A stretch of DNA of 54,751 bases from Clostridia bacterium (GTDB lineage Bacteria; Bacillota; Clostridia; Oscillospirales; CAG-272): positions 1 to 54,751 of the forward strand of contig JAFULC010000017.1 of the NCBI GenBank assembly GCA_017483305.1, read 5' to 3'. The notes beneath the pieces are model-generated. The model was not told the DNA's origin. It was given only the letters and a program-made list of their open reading frames with translations, and did not search any database. This document shows positions 40,692-47,448 of this stretch, piece after piece. Within the stretch, counting starts at the first letter, position 1. Each line of letters begins with the position of its first letter. The position numbers and the translations under genes are program-made.

Positions 40692-40720
40692 CGCCGTCAT
40701 AATCGGCGGAACAGGGGATA
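40692..40720 (+). promoter_or_regulatory. Hairpin abutting the ribosome binding site of the HD gene
   Basis: CGCCG-TCATAAT-CGGCG followed by GAACAGGGGAT before ATG 40723. Confidence 0.5.
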
Positions 40721-40722
40721 AT

Positions 40723-41310
40723 ATGACCAACAGAGAAAGATTTATTTCGATCTACAAGGAAAAAATAAAAAGAGACGGAGCGGAGAAGCTGCTTGACTAT
40801 CTTTGCTCGGAGGGAAGCGACTTTTTTACTGCGCCTGCCTCGACTCGCTTTCACGGCAATTACGAGGGCGGCTTGGTCGAGCACACGCTCAACGTTTACG
40901 ACTGCCTTTGCGATATTCTCGCGCGCCCGAGGATCAAGGAGACCTACGGCATTGAGTACAGCGAGGAGAGCGTTGCGATCGCGGCTCTGCTTCACGATCT
41001 TTGCAAGGTGAATTTCTATAAGGTCAGCTTCAGAAACGTCAAAAATGCCGAGGGAAGATGGGAATCGGTGCCGTATTACACGATAGAGGACAATCTGCCC
41101 TACGGTCACGGCGAAAAGTCGGTTTATATCGCTTCGGGTTACATGAGACTGACGCGCGACGAGGCGTTTGCGATCCGCTATCACATGGGCTTTTCGGGCA
41201 ACGAGGATCCCGGTAACGTGGGCAAGGCGCTTGAAATGTTCCCGCTTGCGTTCTTCCTCAACTGCGCCGACACCGAGGCGGCTTACTTTATCGAGGGCTC
41301 AAATACCTGA
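40723..41310 (+). CDS. HD-domain phosphohydrolase
   Basis: 195 residues. GLVEHTLNVYDC holds the first His, IAALLHDLCKVNFY the HD pair, and GHGEKSVYIASGY with RYHMGF the later metal ligands. This is the pattern of small HD hydrolases related to YhaM-type nucleases and nucleotidases. Such enzymes hydrolyse phosphodiesters or nucleotides using two metal ions. It is cytoplasmic. It stands 37 bases before cytidine deaminase and shares its promoter, which suggests a role in nucleotide turnover; the substrate is unknown. Confidence 0.85.
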   Translation: MTNRERFISIYKEKIKRDGAEKLLDYLCSEGSDFFTAPASTRFHGNYEGGLVEHTLNVYDCLCDILARPRIKETYGIEYSEESVAIAALLHDLCKVNFYKVSFRNVKNAEGRWESVPYYTIEDNLPYGHGEKSVYIASGYMRLTRDEAFAIRYHMGFSGNEDPGNVGKALEMFPLAFFLNCADTEAAYFIEGSNT

Positions 41311-41322
41311 TTTGGAGGTTTT

Positions 41323-41342
41323 GCGGCGAGTGCCGCGGAGAG
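41323..41342 (+). promoter_or_regulatory. Hairpin abutting the cdd ribosome binding site
   Basis: GCGGC-GAGT-GCCGC (41323-41336) followed at once by GGAGAG. Confidence 0.6.
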
Positions 41343-41347
41343 ATAAT

Positions 41348-41758
41348 ATGATCAACGAAAGAGAATTGATACAAGAGGCACTTGAGGCGAGAAAAAGCTC
41401 ACACTCGCCATACTCACACTTCGCCGTAGGCGCGGCGCTTTTGTGCTCGGACGGTCAGGTGATACGGGGCACGAACGTGGAGAACGCCTCGTTTGGCGGA
41501 ACTATTTGCGCGGAGAGGTCGGCGTTTCTTGCCGCGATCAGCATGGGCAAGCGCGATTTCCTGGCGGTTGCTATCGTGGGCGCTCCGCACGGCGATAGGA
41601 TCGACAAGATCTGCGCTCCTTGCGGGATCTGCCGCCAGTTTATGTCGGAATTTTGCGGACCTGACTTTAAGATCGTTCTTTACGACGGCGAGGGTCCCGT
41701 GCTCAGAACGCTTGGCGAGCTTTTGCCCGACACGTTCTTGCTGAAGGGTGACGAATGA
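41348..41758 (+). CDS. cdd: Cytidine deaminase
   Basis: 136 residues, the normal size of the tetrameric enzyme. SHSPYSHFAVGAALL opens the protein, NVENASFGGTICAERSA holds the catalytic CAE (zinc Cys and proton-shuttle Glu), and CAPCGICRQ the two further zinc Cys ligands. It deaminates cytidine and deoxycytidine to uridine in pyrimidine salvage. The ATG at 41348 follows GGAGAG; upstream in-frame ATGs lie inside the HD gene in another frame. The stop overlaps the next gene by 4 bases (ATGA), so translation is coupled. Confidence 0.95.
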   Translation: MINERELIQEALEARKSSHSPYSHFAVGAALLCSDGQVIRGTNVENASFGGTICAERSAFLAAISMGKRDFLAVAIVGAPHGDRIDKICAPCGICRQFMSEFCGPDFKIVLYDGEGPVLRTLGELLPDTFLLKGDE

Positions 41759-41958
41759 TGGCGGGCGAGAACAAGAAGGGTGCGGTCGGCACCTGCGAAA
41801 GCTGTGAATTTTACGACTATGACGAGGAATGGGACGAATACGTTTGCTCGATCTCGCTTGACGAGGACGAAATGATAGATTTTCTCGGTCGGAACACAAA
41901 CAGATGCCCTTATTATCGCTATTACGACGAATATAAGAGCGTTCAGAAACAAAATTGA
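41755..41958 (+). CDS. Small Cys-containing protein, DUF6472-like
   Basis: 67 residues. TCESCEFYDYDEEWDEYVCSISLDEDEM and NRCPYYRYYDEYK give four Cys in a CxxC...C...C layout within a very acidic, Tyr-rich chain. This looks like the DUF6472 family found next to cdd in Clostridia; it probably binds a metal. The start overlaps the cdd stop by 4 bases, and a second ATG follows directly at 41758. Function unknown. Confidence 0.8.
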   Translation: MMAGENKKGAVGTCESCEFYDYDEEWDEYVCSISLDEDEMIDFLGRNTNRCPYYRYYDEYKSVQKQN

Positions 41959-41979
41959 TAAAAAACAAGGGATTGGAAA

Positions 41980-42504
41980 ATGGAAGAACAGAAAAAGATC
42001 AGGCATGATTCGTTTCAGATAATCATGTGCATTGTTGTGGCGTGCATTCTGACGGTGATTGCTTTTCACGTGAATTGCAAGATCGTGCCGAAGATAGTGG
42101 AAAAGCTTACCGAAAAGGGAAATTACAAAAACCTTATCTGGATCGTTGAGCATATTGCCGCGTTTCTTCCCGTGCCGCTTGTGGCGACGGTTATGGCGAT
42201 CTTCTACTCAAATAAGCAGAACTACGTGCCCGTGCACAGCCGCAAGGAGCAGGTGTTTATCGCCTGGATGGTCGCGGTGTTTGTCTACGTGGTCATTCTC
42301 GGCTTCGTGCTTCTGAACAAAAACGAGCCTGTGGGTGAGGCTGTGGGTGATAAGGTCAAAACTCTTTGGGATATCAGCGCAGAGTGGTTTTTTGCGCAGA
42401 TAATTCCCTTTGCCGTGCTGATATCGTATCACTCGGTGCGCGTTGGCAGCGAGGAGAGGGAGTTAGCCGAGAGCAGTGACGGAAAAAAGCGTGTGGAAGG
42501 TTAA
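41980..42504 (+). CDS. Four-helix membrane protein, unrecognised
   Basis: 174 residues. Four hydrophobic stretches are visible: about 13-35 (FQIIMCIVVACILTVIAF), 50-75 (IVEHIAAFLPVPLVATVMAIF), 90-112 (VFIAWMVAVFVYVVILGFVL) and 135-155 (WFFAQIIPFAVLISY). Termini are polar and probably cytoplasmic. It follows the DUF6472-like gene by 21 bases and precedes the LRR lipoprotein by a single base, so it is part of the same transcript. No motif identifies a transport or enzyme role. Confidence 0.75.
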   Translation: MEEQKKIRHDSFQIIMCIVVACILTVIAFHVNCKIVPKIVEKLTEKGNYKNLIWIVEHIAAFLPVPLVATVMAIFYSNKQNYVPVHSRKEQVFIAWMVAVFVYVVILGFVLLNKNEPVGEAVGDKVKTLWDISAEWFFAQIIPFAVLISYHSVRVGSEERELAESSDGKKRVEG

Positions 42505-42505
42505 A

Positions 42506-43921
42506 ATGAAAAGAATTTTTGTTGTTTGCCTTGCTCTTTTGCTTGCTTTTGCGTGCGTTGGATGTATTCAGGCGCCCGTGGAGGAGAGTGAATGGGAGGG
42601 CAAGGAGGAATTTGTCGCCGCCGACGGTATGAGCGAGCAGGTGGCGAATAACGCTGCCAAATACGAGGAATACAAGAGCAAGGTCGGCTTGGCGTTCAAG
42701 CAGAACGGAGAGAGCGACGCTTCTTGCTTTGAGCTTGAGGCGGTGGGCGAAAATGAGGTCAGGATCGTCAAATATATCGGCGAGGAGAGCATTGTCGTGA
42801 TCCCCGAGAGGATCGGCGACGCCACTGTGGTGGCGATCGGCGAGGGCGCTTTTGCAAGCGCGACCGTGCGCGCGGTATACGTGCCTGACAGTGTGAAATC
42901 GGTAGAAAAGGGCGCTTTTGCGGGCGCTTCGGCGCTTGTTACTCTGCGCGTGCCCTTTATCGGTGACGGTGGGGAGAACAGTCACTTTGGCTATATTTTC
43001 GGGGCGGACAGCCACGAATACCACGCGGTCAAGGTGCCTGCGACGCTTGAGGTCGTTATCGTCGGGGCGGGTGACTCTGTTGCGGAGAACGCTTTTGCGG
43101 GCTGCAAGTCGCTTTGCGCGGTCGTGCTCCCGAATACCGTTAAATCTATTGGGAAATTTGCTTTTTACGAGTGCTTGCGCCTCGTTTACACCGAGCTTGG
43201 AGGCGCGGTCACAGAGGTGGGAAGCTACGCGTTTGGATATTGCTCAACGCTCTTTTCGATCTCGCTTGCGAGTGCGGAGCGCGTTGGATTCGGTGCGCTT
43301 TATTCCTGCGGCTCGCTTTATTCGCTGACCTTGTCGGTCGTTGGAGAGAGTGCCGAGAGCAATCGCTTCTTTGGCCATATTTTCGGCGCGGAGAGCGCTG
43401 ATTACAATGCCAATTTCGTGCCTGCGAGTCTGCGCGAGGTGAATCTTGTTGACTGTAATGAGATCCCCGACAGAGCCTTTGCCGGCTGCGCTTATATTGC
43501 AAAATTCGCGCTTGGAGAGGGAATAGAGAGCGTTGGAGTAAGAGCTTTTTACAGTTGTCGCTCTCTTAAGTCTATTGATATGCCCGATTCGGTGATCTCG
43601 ATCGGTGACGACGCATTCTTTGGGTGTGACAATCTTGAGGCTATTGATTTCGGAGCAGGTATTACAGACATTGGTATGCAGGCGTTTTACGGGTGCAGGT
43701 CGCTCAAGTCGGTCGCGATTCCCGACAAGGTGACCGAGATCAAGAGCTCGACCTTTGCGCTTTGCGAGTCGCTTTCCTCGGTCACGCTTGGAGGCGTGAA
43801 GCTTGTTGGCAAGGATGCCTTCAAGGGCTGCACCTCGCTTACTCCTATTGATTGTAGCGGAATTGAGGTCGCGCAGGGAAACGATTGCCTCGTTAAGCTG
43901 CCCGAGGAGACAGGGGAATAA
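42506..43921 (+). CDS. BspA-like leucine-rich-repeat lipoprotein (larger)
   Basis: 471 residues. The ATG at 42506 opens a lipoprotein signal MKRIFVVCLALLLAFACVGC; the frame from 42476 adds ten residues from the upstream gene overlap. A spacer of 60 residues leads to about twelve LRR_5 units (VVAIGEGAFASATVRAVYVP, VKSIGKFAFYECLRL, ITDIGMQAFYGCRSLKSVAIP). Two units are interrupted by GENSHFGYIFGADSHEYHAVKVP-type inserts, a variation common in BspA proteins of Clostridia and Trichomonas. It likely binds host or matrix proteins on the cell surface. It lies one base after the membrane protein gene. Confidence 0.88.
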   Translation: MKRIFVVCLALLLAFACVGCIQAPVEESEWEGKEEFVAADGMSEQVANNAAKYEEYKSKVGLAFKQNGESDASCFELEAVGENEVRIVKYIGEESIVVIPERIGDATVVAIGEGAFASATVRAVYVPDSVKSVEKGAFAGASALVTLRVPFIGDGGENSHFGYIFGADSHEYHAVKVPATLEVVIVGAGDSVAENAFAGCKSLCAVVLPNTVKSIGKFAFYECLRLVYTELGGAVTEVGSYAFGYCSTLFSISLASAERVGFGALYSCGSLYSLTLSVVGESAESNRFFGHIFGAESADYNANFVPASLREVNLVDCNEIPDRAFAGCAYIAKFALGEGIESVGVRAFYSCRSLKSIDMPDSVISIGDDAFFGCDNLEAIDFGAGITDIGMQAFYGCRSLKSVAIPDKVTEIKSSTFALCESLSSVTLGGVKLVGKDAFKGCTSLTPIDCSGIEVAQGNDCLVKLPEETGE

Positions 43922-43929
43922 TATTAAAT

Positions 43930-43960
43930 AAAAGCCACGACCGTCACGGTCGTGGCTTTT
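43930..43960. terminator. Bidirectional terminator
   Basis: AAAAGCCACGACCG-TCA-CGGTCGTGGCTTTT, between the LRR gene and araC. Confidence 0.9.
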
Positions 43961-43963
43961 GTG

Positions 43964-44833
43964 TTATGACATTTTCTGCTTTTTACACTCTGCGCGGTAC
44001 TCGGTCGGGGTCATTCCCGAGAGCTTTTTGAAGAGTCTTGTGAAATAGTGGATACTGTCGAAGTGCAGATCCTCGGCGATCCTTGTGAAGCTGTCGTTTG
44101 ACTCGGCGATCATTTTCTTCGCCTTGCCGATCTTCTTTTCGTTGATATATTCGACAAGCGTTTTGCCGGTTGCCGCCTTGAACTCCTTACAGAGCGTTGA
44201 ACGGTTGGTCTTGAACAAAAACGCCAGCTCCTCTATCGTGATCCTTTCGCGGTAGTTGAGATCTACGTATTCCACCAGCTCGCTTTGACTGAGCGGCGGT
44301 CTTAGGTTTTCCTCGATATTTTCGTTGTAATAATACTCGCGGACCAGCTTAAGAAGAAAATACTCAAGCAGTATTTTGAGCATCTGCTCGGCTCCGTAGC
44401 TCTGCTTTTTCTTTTTTTTCATATTGTGCGTCGGGATGTTGAAGGGAGGGGCAAACACGTTGCGCGCCTCCTTTACAATCTCGGCAAGCTTTTTGATAGC
44501 CGATTCGTTAAGCGTTATCGGTGTATTTGCCAAGACCTCGAGCGCATTTGTGTCGCATTTGAAGCCGATTATGATGACGGTTGGGTTGGTCTCGTCGCTG
44601 CAACGGAGCGAGTGCGAGTCGTTGGGGCGGTGAATGATGAGCTGATTCTTCGACAGCTTTCCTGTGTAGCTCTCGGAGATGATCTGCAGCTTTCCCGTGT
44701 TGACAAAAACCAGCTCGTAGAACGGATGCCTTTCGTCAGCCGTTGCAAAGTTCTTGTCAAATTCGAAAAAGTGAATGTTCACGACGCCCGTTATGTTGAG
44801 GTTCGTTTTAAGTACTTTTGTAATATATTCCAT
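43964..44833 (-). CDS. AraC family transcriptional regulator
   Basis: 289 residues. The N-terminal half is a cupin-like sensor (HPFYELVFVNTGKLQI, KNQLIIHRPNDSHSL), and residues about 185-285 are the double HTH of AraC proteins (ITIEELAFLFKTNRSTLCKEFKAATG, FTRIAEDLHFDSIHYFTRLFKKLSGMTPTEYR). It is divergent from the M24/ASRT/creatininase operon across 162 bases and is the obvious candidate regulator. The ATG at 44833 has no ribosome binding site and coincides with the predicted transcript start, so the mRNA may be leaderless. The ligand is probably the operon's substrate. Confidence 0.9.
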   Translation of the reverse strand: MEYITKVLKTNLNITGVVNIHFFEFDKNFATADERHPFYELVFVNTGKLQIISESYTGKLSKNQLIIHRPNDSHSLRCSDETNPTVIIIGFKCDTNALEVLANTPITLNESAIKKLAEIVKEARNVFAPPFNIPTHNMKKKKKQSYGAEQMLKILLEYFLLKLVREYYYNENIEENLRPPLSQSELVEYVDLNYRERITIEELAFLFKTNRSTLCKEFKAATGKTLVEYINEKKIGKAKKMIAESNDSFTRIAEDLHFDSIHYFTRLFKKLSGMTPTEYRAECKKQKMS

Positions 44834-44839
44834 GATTTG

Positions 44840-44867
44840 ATTATAGCAAATATCACGATTTTGTCAA
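44840..44867 (-). promoter_or_regulatory. Promoter of araC, giving a leaderless transcript
   Basis: Minus strand TTGACA, 16-base spacer, TATAAT; the -10 box ends only 6 bases before the ATG. Confidence 0.75.
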
Positions 44868-44951
44868 GATAATTATTAAATTTAGTAAAAAAATTTACGA
44901 AAGTTCAAAAATTATTGAAGATAATGCAAATACAAAAAAGAGCAAAAAAGG

Positions 44952-44957
44952 TATAAT
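44952..44957 (+). promoter_or_regulatory. -10 box of the M24 operon with weak -35
   Basis: TATAAT with AATACA at the -35 place. The lack of a good -35 fits an activator-dependent promoter; AAATTTA repeats (near 44879 and 44891) lie upstream as possible AraC sites. Confidence 0.5.
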
Positions 44958-44995
44958 GAAAACGTAAAAAAATTAACCCGCAAAGGAGAAGAACC

Positions 44996-46168
44996 ATGAA
45001 CAGAGTATGTATCCCCGATTGGGAATATCAGGAAAGAATCCAGAAGGCAGCCAAGATGCTCCGCGAGCGCGGGCTTGACGTTATGATCGTAGCATCCACC
45101 GAGAGTGACTACGCTAACGCAAGATATTTTTCGGGCTTCTGGCCTCTCTTTGAAAGAGCGGGCGTTGCTATCAGCGCAAACGGTGACGCGGCGCTTCTCG
45201 TTGGTCCCGAGTCCGCAGTTTTCGGAAAGGACTTCGGCAAGATCGACAAGGTATTCGTTCTTCGCGAATTCCGTGAGTCCGCAGACCCCTCCTATCCGGA
45301 GCTTCAGGCGAGCACCTTTAACGACGTATTCAAGGCTATCGGCGTTACCGGTGAGCACATCAAGATCGGTCTTGGAAGCTACGTTGAGTGCACTCTCCCC
45401 ATTTACGAGGGACTTAAGGACGCTTATCCCAAGGCTGAGATAGTGAAGTGCAACGATATTATGGTATCTCTCCGTCAGATAAAGAGCGCTAACGAGCTTG
45501 CTTGTATCCGCGAGGGCTTCCGCATTATCGAGCTTGCTACCGACGAGGTTATCAGATCCCTCAAGCCCGGTGTTACCGAGCTTCAGATGGTTGGCGTTGC
45601 TCAGAGAGTTATTTATGAAAACGGCGCAGAGTACGAGGGTCTTCCTATGTACGTATTCAGCGAGGAGAGCACCCGTCACGCTATCAGCCGTTCGCGTTAC
45701 AGAGAGATCAAGAAGGGCGATATCGTCCAGCTCAACCTCTCCGCGAAGATAGACGGCTATTCTCCCAGTATCGGACTTCCCGTTATTATGGGCAAGCTTG
45801 AGGGCGAGCGCCGTGAGCTTGTTGAGTTCTGCCGTCAGATGCACGAGTGGACCGGCGAAAATCTCAAGGCCGGCGTTATGGCGAGTGACGTTGCAAAGGC
45901 ATTCCTTCAGAAGTACAAGGATGCGGGATATGAGAAGAACTACGTTTACGGTCCTTGCCACGGAACGGGTATGATCGAGGTCGAGGCTCCCTGGATGGAG
46001 ACCAGCACCGACTATCTGCTTCAGGAGAATATGACCTTCCAGATCGATACCTTTATCTCCGGACCCACCTTCGGTTGCCGCTGGGAAAAGGGCGTTGCCA
46101 TCAAGAAGGACGGTATCGAGAGCTATACCGATTACCTCAAGAAGGGCATTATAGAATTGGAGTTCTGA
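44996..46168 (+). CDS. M24 / creatinase-like pita-bread protein with altered metal ligands
   Basis: 390 residues with AAAGGAG upstream. The N-terminal creatinase domain (residues about 10-165: RIQKAAKMLRERGLDVMIVAS) and the C-terminal pita-bread domain (from ELACIREGFRIIELATDEVI) match M24 proteins. By eye, the metal ligands of aminopeptidase P are mostly replaced: Asp by Asn in VQLNLSAKIDGY, the second Asp by Ser, His by Met in CHGTGMIEVEAP, and Glu by Asp in TFQIDTFI; only the last Glu (RWEKGVAI) stays. Creatinase also lacks metal, and His in STRHAISRS aligns with its catalytic His. I infer a metal-free hydrolase or ligand-binding protein. First gene of the operon. Confidence 0.85.
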   Translation: MNRVCIPDWEYQERIQKAAKMLRERGLDVMIVASTESDYANARYFSGFWPLFERAGVAISANGDAALLVGPESAVFGKDFGKIDKVFVLREFRESADPSYPELQASTFNDVFKAIGVTGEHIKIGLGSYVECTLPIYEGLKDAYPKAEIVKCNDIMVSLRQIKSANELACIREGFRIIELATDEVIRSLKPGVTELQMVGVAQRVIYENGAEYEGLPMYVFSEESTRHAISRSRYREIKKGDIVQLNLSAKIDGYSPSIGLPVIMGKLEGERRELVEFCRQMHEWTGENLKAGVMASDVAKAFLQKYKDAGYEKNYVYGPCHGTGMIEVEAPWMETSTDYLLQENMTFQIDTFISGPTFGCRWEKGVAIKKDGIESYTDYLKKGIIELEF

Positions 46169-46169
46169 T

Positions 46170-46532
46170 ATGGAAGTGTGCGGAAAGAAAAATTGGATCA
46201 TCCCCGATTGCGAGCTTCCTCCCGAGGGTGAGGGCGAGCTTAAGGGCCACGAGAGCGTGATCGTTGTTAACGACACCGACAAGACCGCGCACATCAAGGT
46301 AAAGCTGTTCTTTGTGGATAAAGAGCCTTATACCGACATTGAGTGGGTGGTTGAGCCCCAGAGAGTCAAGTGCTTCCGTATGAACAACGTCGACGATATG
46401 TGCGGATACGTTGTTGAGAAGGAGACTCAGTACGCGATGAAGCTCGAAAGCTCCACCGAGATCGTAGTGCAGTACGGCCGTCTTGACAACCGTCAGGTCA
46501 ATCTCGCATACTATACGACTCTTGCGTTTTGA
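46170..46532 (+). CDS. ASRT family (sensory rhodopsin transducer-like) protein
   Basis: 120 residues. KNWIIPDCELP, GHESVIVVNDTDKTAHI, FFVDKEPY and the C-terminal IVVQYGRLDNRQVNLAYYTTLAF match the Anabaena sensory rhodopsin transducer family, whose members are single beta-sandwich domains that form tetramers and are thought to bind small molecules, often sugars. It starts one base after the M24-like stop (TGATATG), so translation is coupled. No rhodopsin gene is present; the role here is likely ligand binding or substrate handling together with its two neighbours. Confidence 0.9.
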   Translation: MEVCGKKNWIIPDCELPPEGEGELKGHESVIVVNDTDKTAHIKVKLFFVDKEPYTDIEWVVEPQRVKCFRMNNVDDMCGYVVEKETQYAMKLESSTEIVVQYGRLDNRQVNLAYYTTLAF

Positions 46533-46627
46533 GGAGATCAGCGTGAAGGTTACTTTCATCCAAAGGTGAAATAGACTGTTTTGCGCTCGAATTTTGCCGT
46601 TGGCAAGGTTCTTCGATTACTGTTTGT

Positions 46628-46652
46628 GCCGCCATAGGCGGCGGAATGGAGA
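46628..46652 (+). promoter_or_regulatory. Hairpin abutting the ribosome binding site of the creatininase-family gene
   Basis: GCCGCC-ATA-GGCGGC (46628-46642) followed at once by GGAATGGAGA. The leader 46533-46657 otherwise shows only weak structure. Confidence 0.65.
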
Positions 46653-46657
46653 TTATT

Positions 46658-47392
46658 ATGATTTTGGATCATTCTTTCCCAAGAGAGGTCGAGAGAGTAC
46701 AGAGGGAGCGTATTCCGCTTGTTATCCCTGCGGGAACAGTTGAATATCACGGTCCTCATTGCTCCTACGGCTGTGATACCCTCGTTGCAGAGGGCTTGAT
46801 CAAGGAGCTAATGAAGACAAAGGAGATCATGCTTGCGCCCACCATCAGCTACAGTCCCTCGAGCTACGCGGTCGGCGACGACAAGAGCGGCACGGTGCAC
46901 GTTGAGGAGAGAGCTTTTGAAAACTACGTTTATTACGTGTTTATGAGTCTTCTTTCGGCGGGATATCGCAACATTTACGTGGTCATTCACCATCAGTTTG
47001 AGCAGGAGAGCGAGATGCCGATGACTCTTTGCTACCGTATGGCGGCCAAAAGAGCGACTATGGCGTATCTCGAAAAAACGCTCGGTCAGGGCTGGTGGGG
47101 AAGTGAAAGCTACGCTAATTACTACGAGCAGCTTGAGGGCGACAACAACCCCTTCAACTGGATCAAGGTCATTCCCACGATGAGCACCGCGGTTCAAAAT
47201 GCCACGGGCTATGATCACGCGGGCGAGTTTGAGTGCTCGATACTTATGGCGCTTTATCCCGATTGCGTGGAGCTTGACCGGATCGGTGAAAGACCTCATT
47301 GGTTTACCAAGAGCGCCGAGAGGGCAAATGCCGAGCTCGGTGAGAAGATGGTAAAGCTTTCGCTCGAATATCTGGACAAGGCTATTCGATAA
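46658..47392 (+). CDS. Creatininase family amidohydrolase with variant motif
   Basis: 244 residues from ATG 46658. ATG 46646 lies in the ribosome binding module and is rejected. PAGTVEYHGPHCSYGCDT keeps the Glu, His and Asp metal ligands of creatininase, and YDHAGEFECS matches the later HAGExExS box. The central NGHGGN box is changed to IHHQFEQES: His stays, but the Gly-Gly-Asn is lost. The family opens cyclic amides or related bonds, with members acting on creatinine, formamidopyrimidines and peptide precursors. It is third in the operon with the M24-like and ASRT genes. The substrate is unknown. Confidence 0.85.
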   Translation: MILDHSFPREVERVQRERIPLVIPAGTVEYHGPHCSYGCDTLVAEGLIKELMKTKEIMLAPTISYSPSSYAVGDDKSGTVHVEERAFENYVYYVFMSLLSAGYRNIYVVIHHQFEQESEMPMTLCYRMAAKRATMAYLEKTLGQGWWGSESYANYYEQLEGDNNPFNWIKVIPTMSTAVQNATGYDHAGEFECSILMALYPDCVELDRIGERPHWFTKSAERANAELGEKMVKLSLEYLDKAIR

Positions 47393-47398
47393 TAAAAC

Positions 47399-47433
47399 AA
47401 AAAACGCTTGTGAGCATTCACAAGCGTTTTTTT
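47399..47433. terminator. Bidirectional terminator
   Basis: AAAAACGCTTGTGA pairs with TCACAAGCGTTTTT and a T-run follows. It is shared with the convergent zinc ATPase gene. Confidence 0.85.
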
Positions 47434-47448
47434 GTGTGTAATTATAGA

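Noticed and set aside
44912-46297. 461-codon minus-strand frame opposite the M24-like gene
   Set aside because: Shadow frame caused by codon bias; it overlaps the divergent promoter region and shows no motif.
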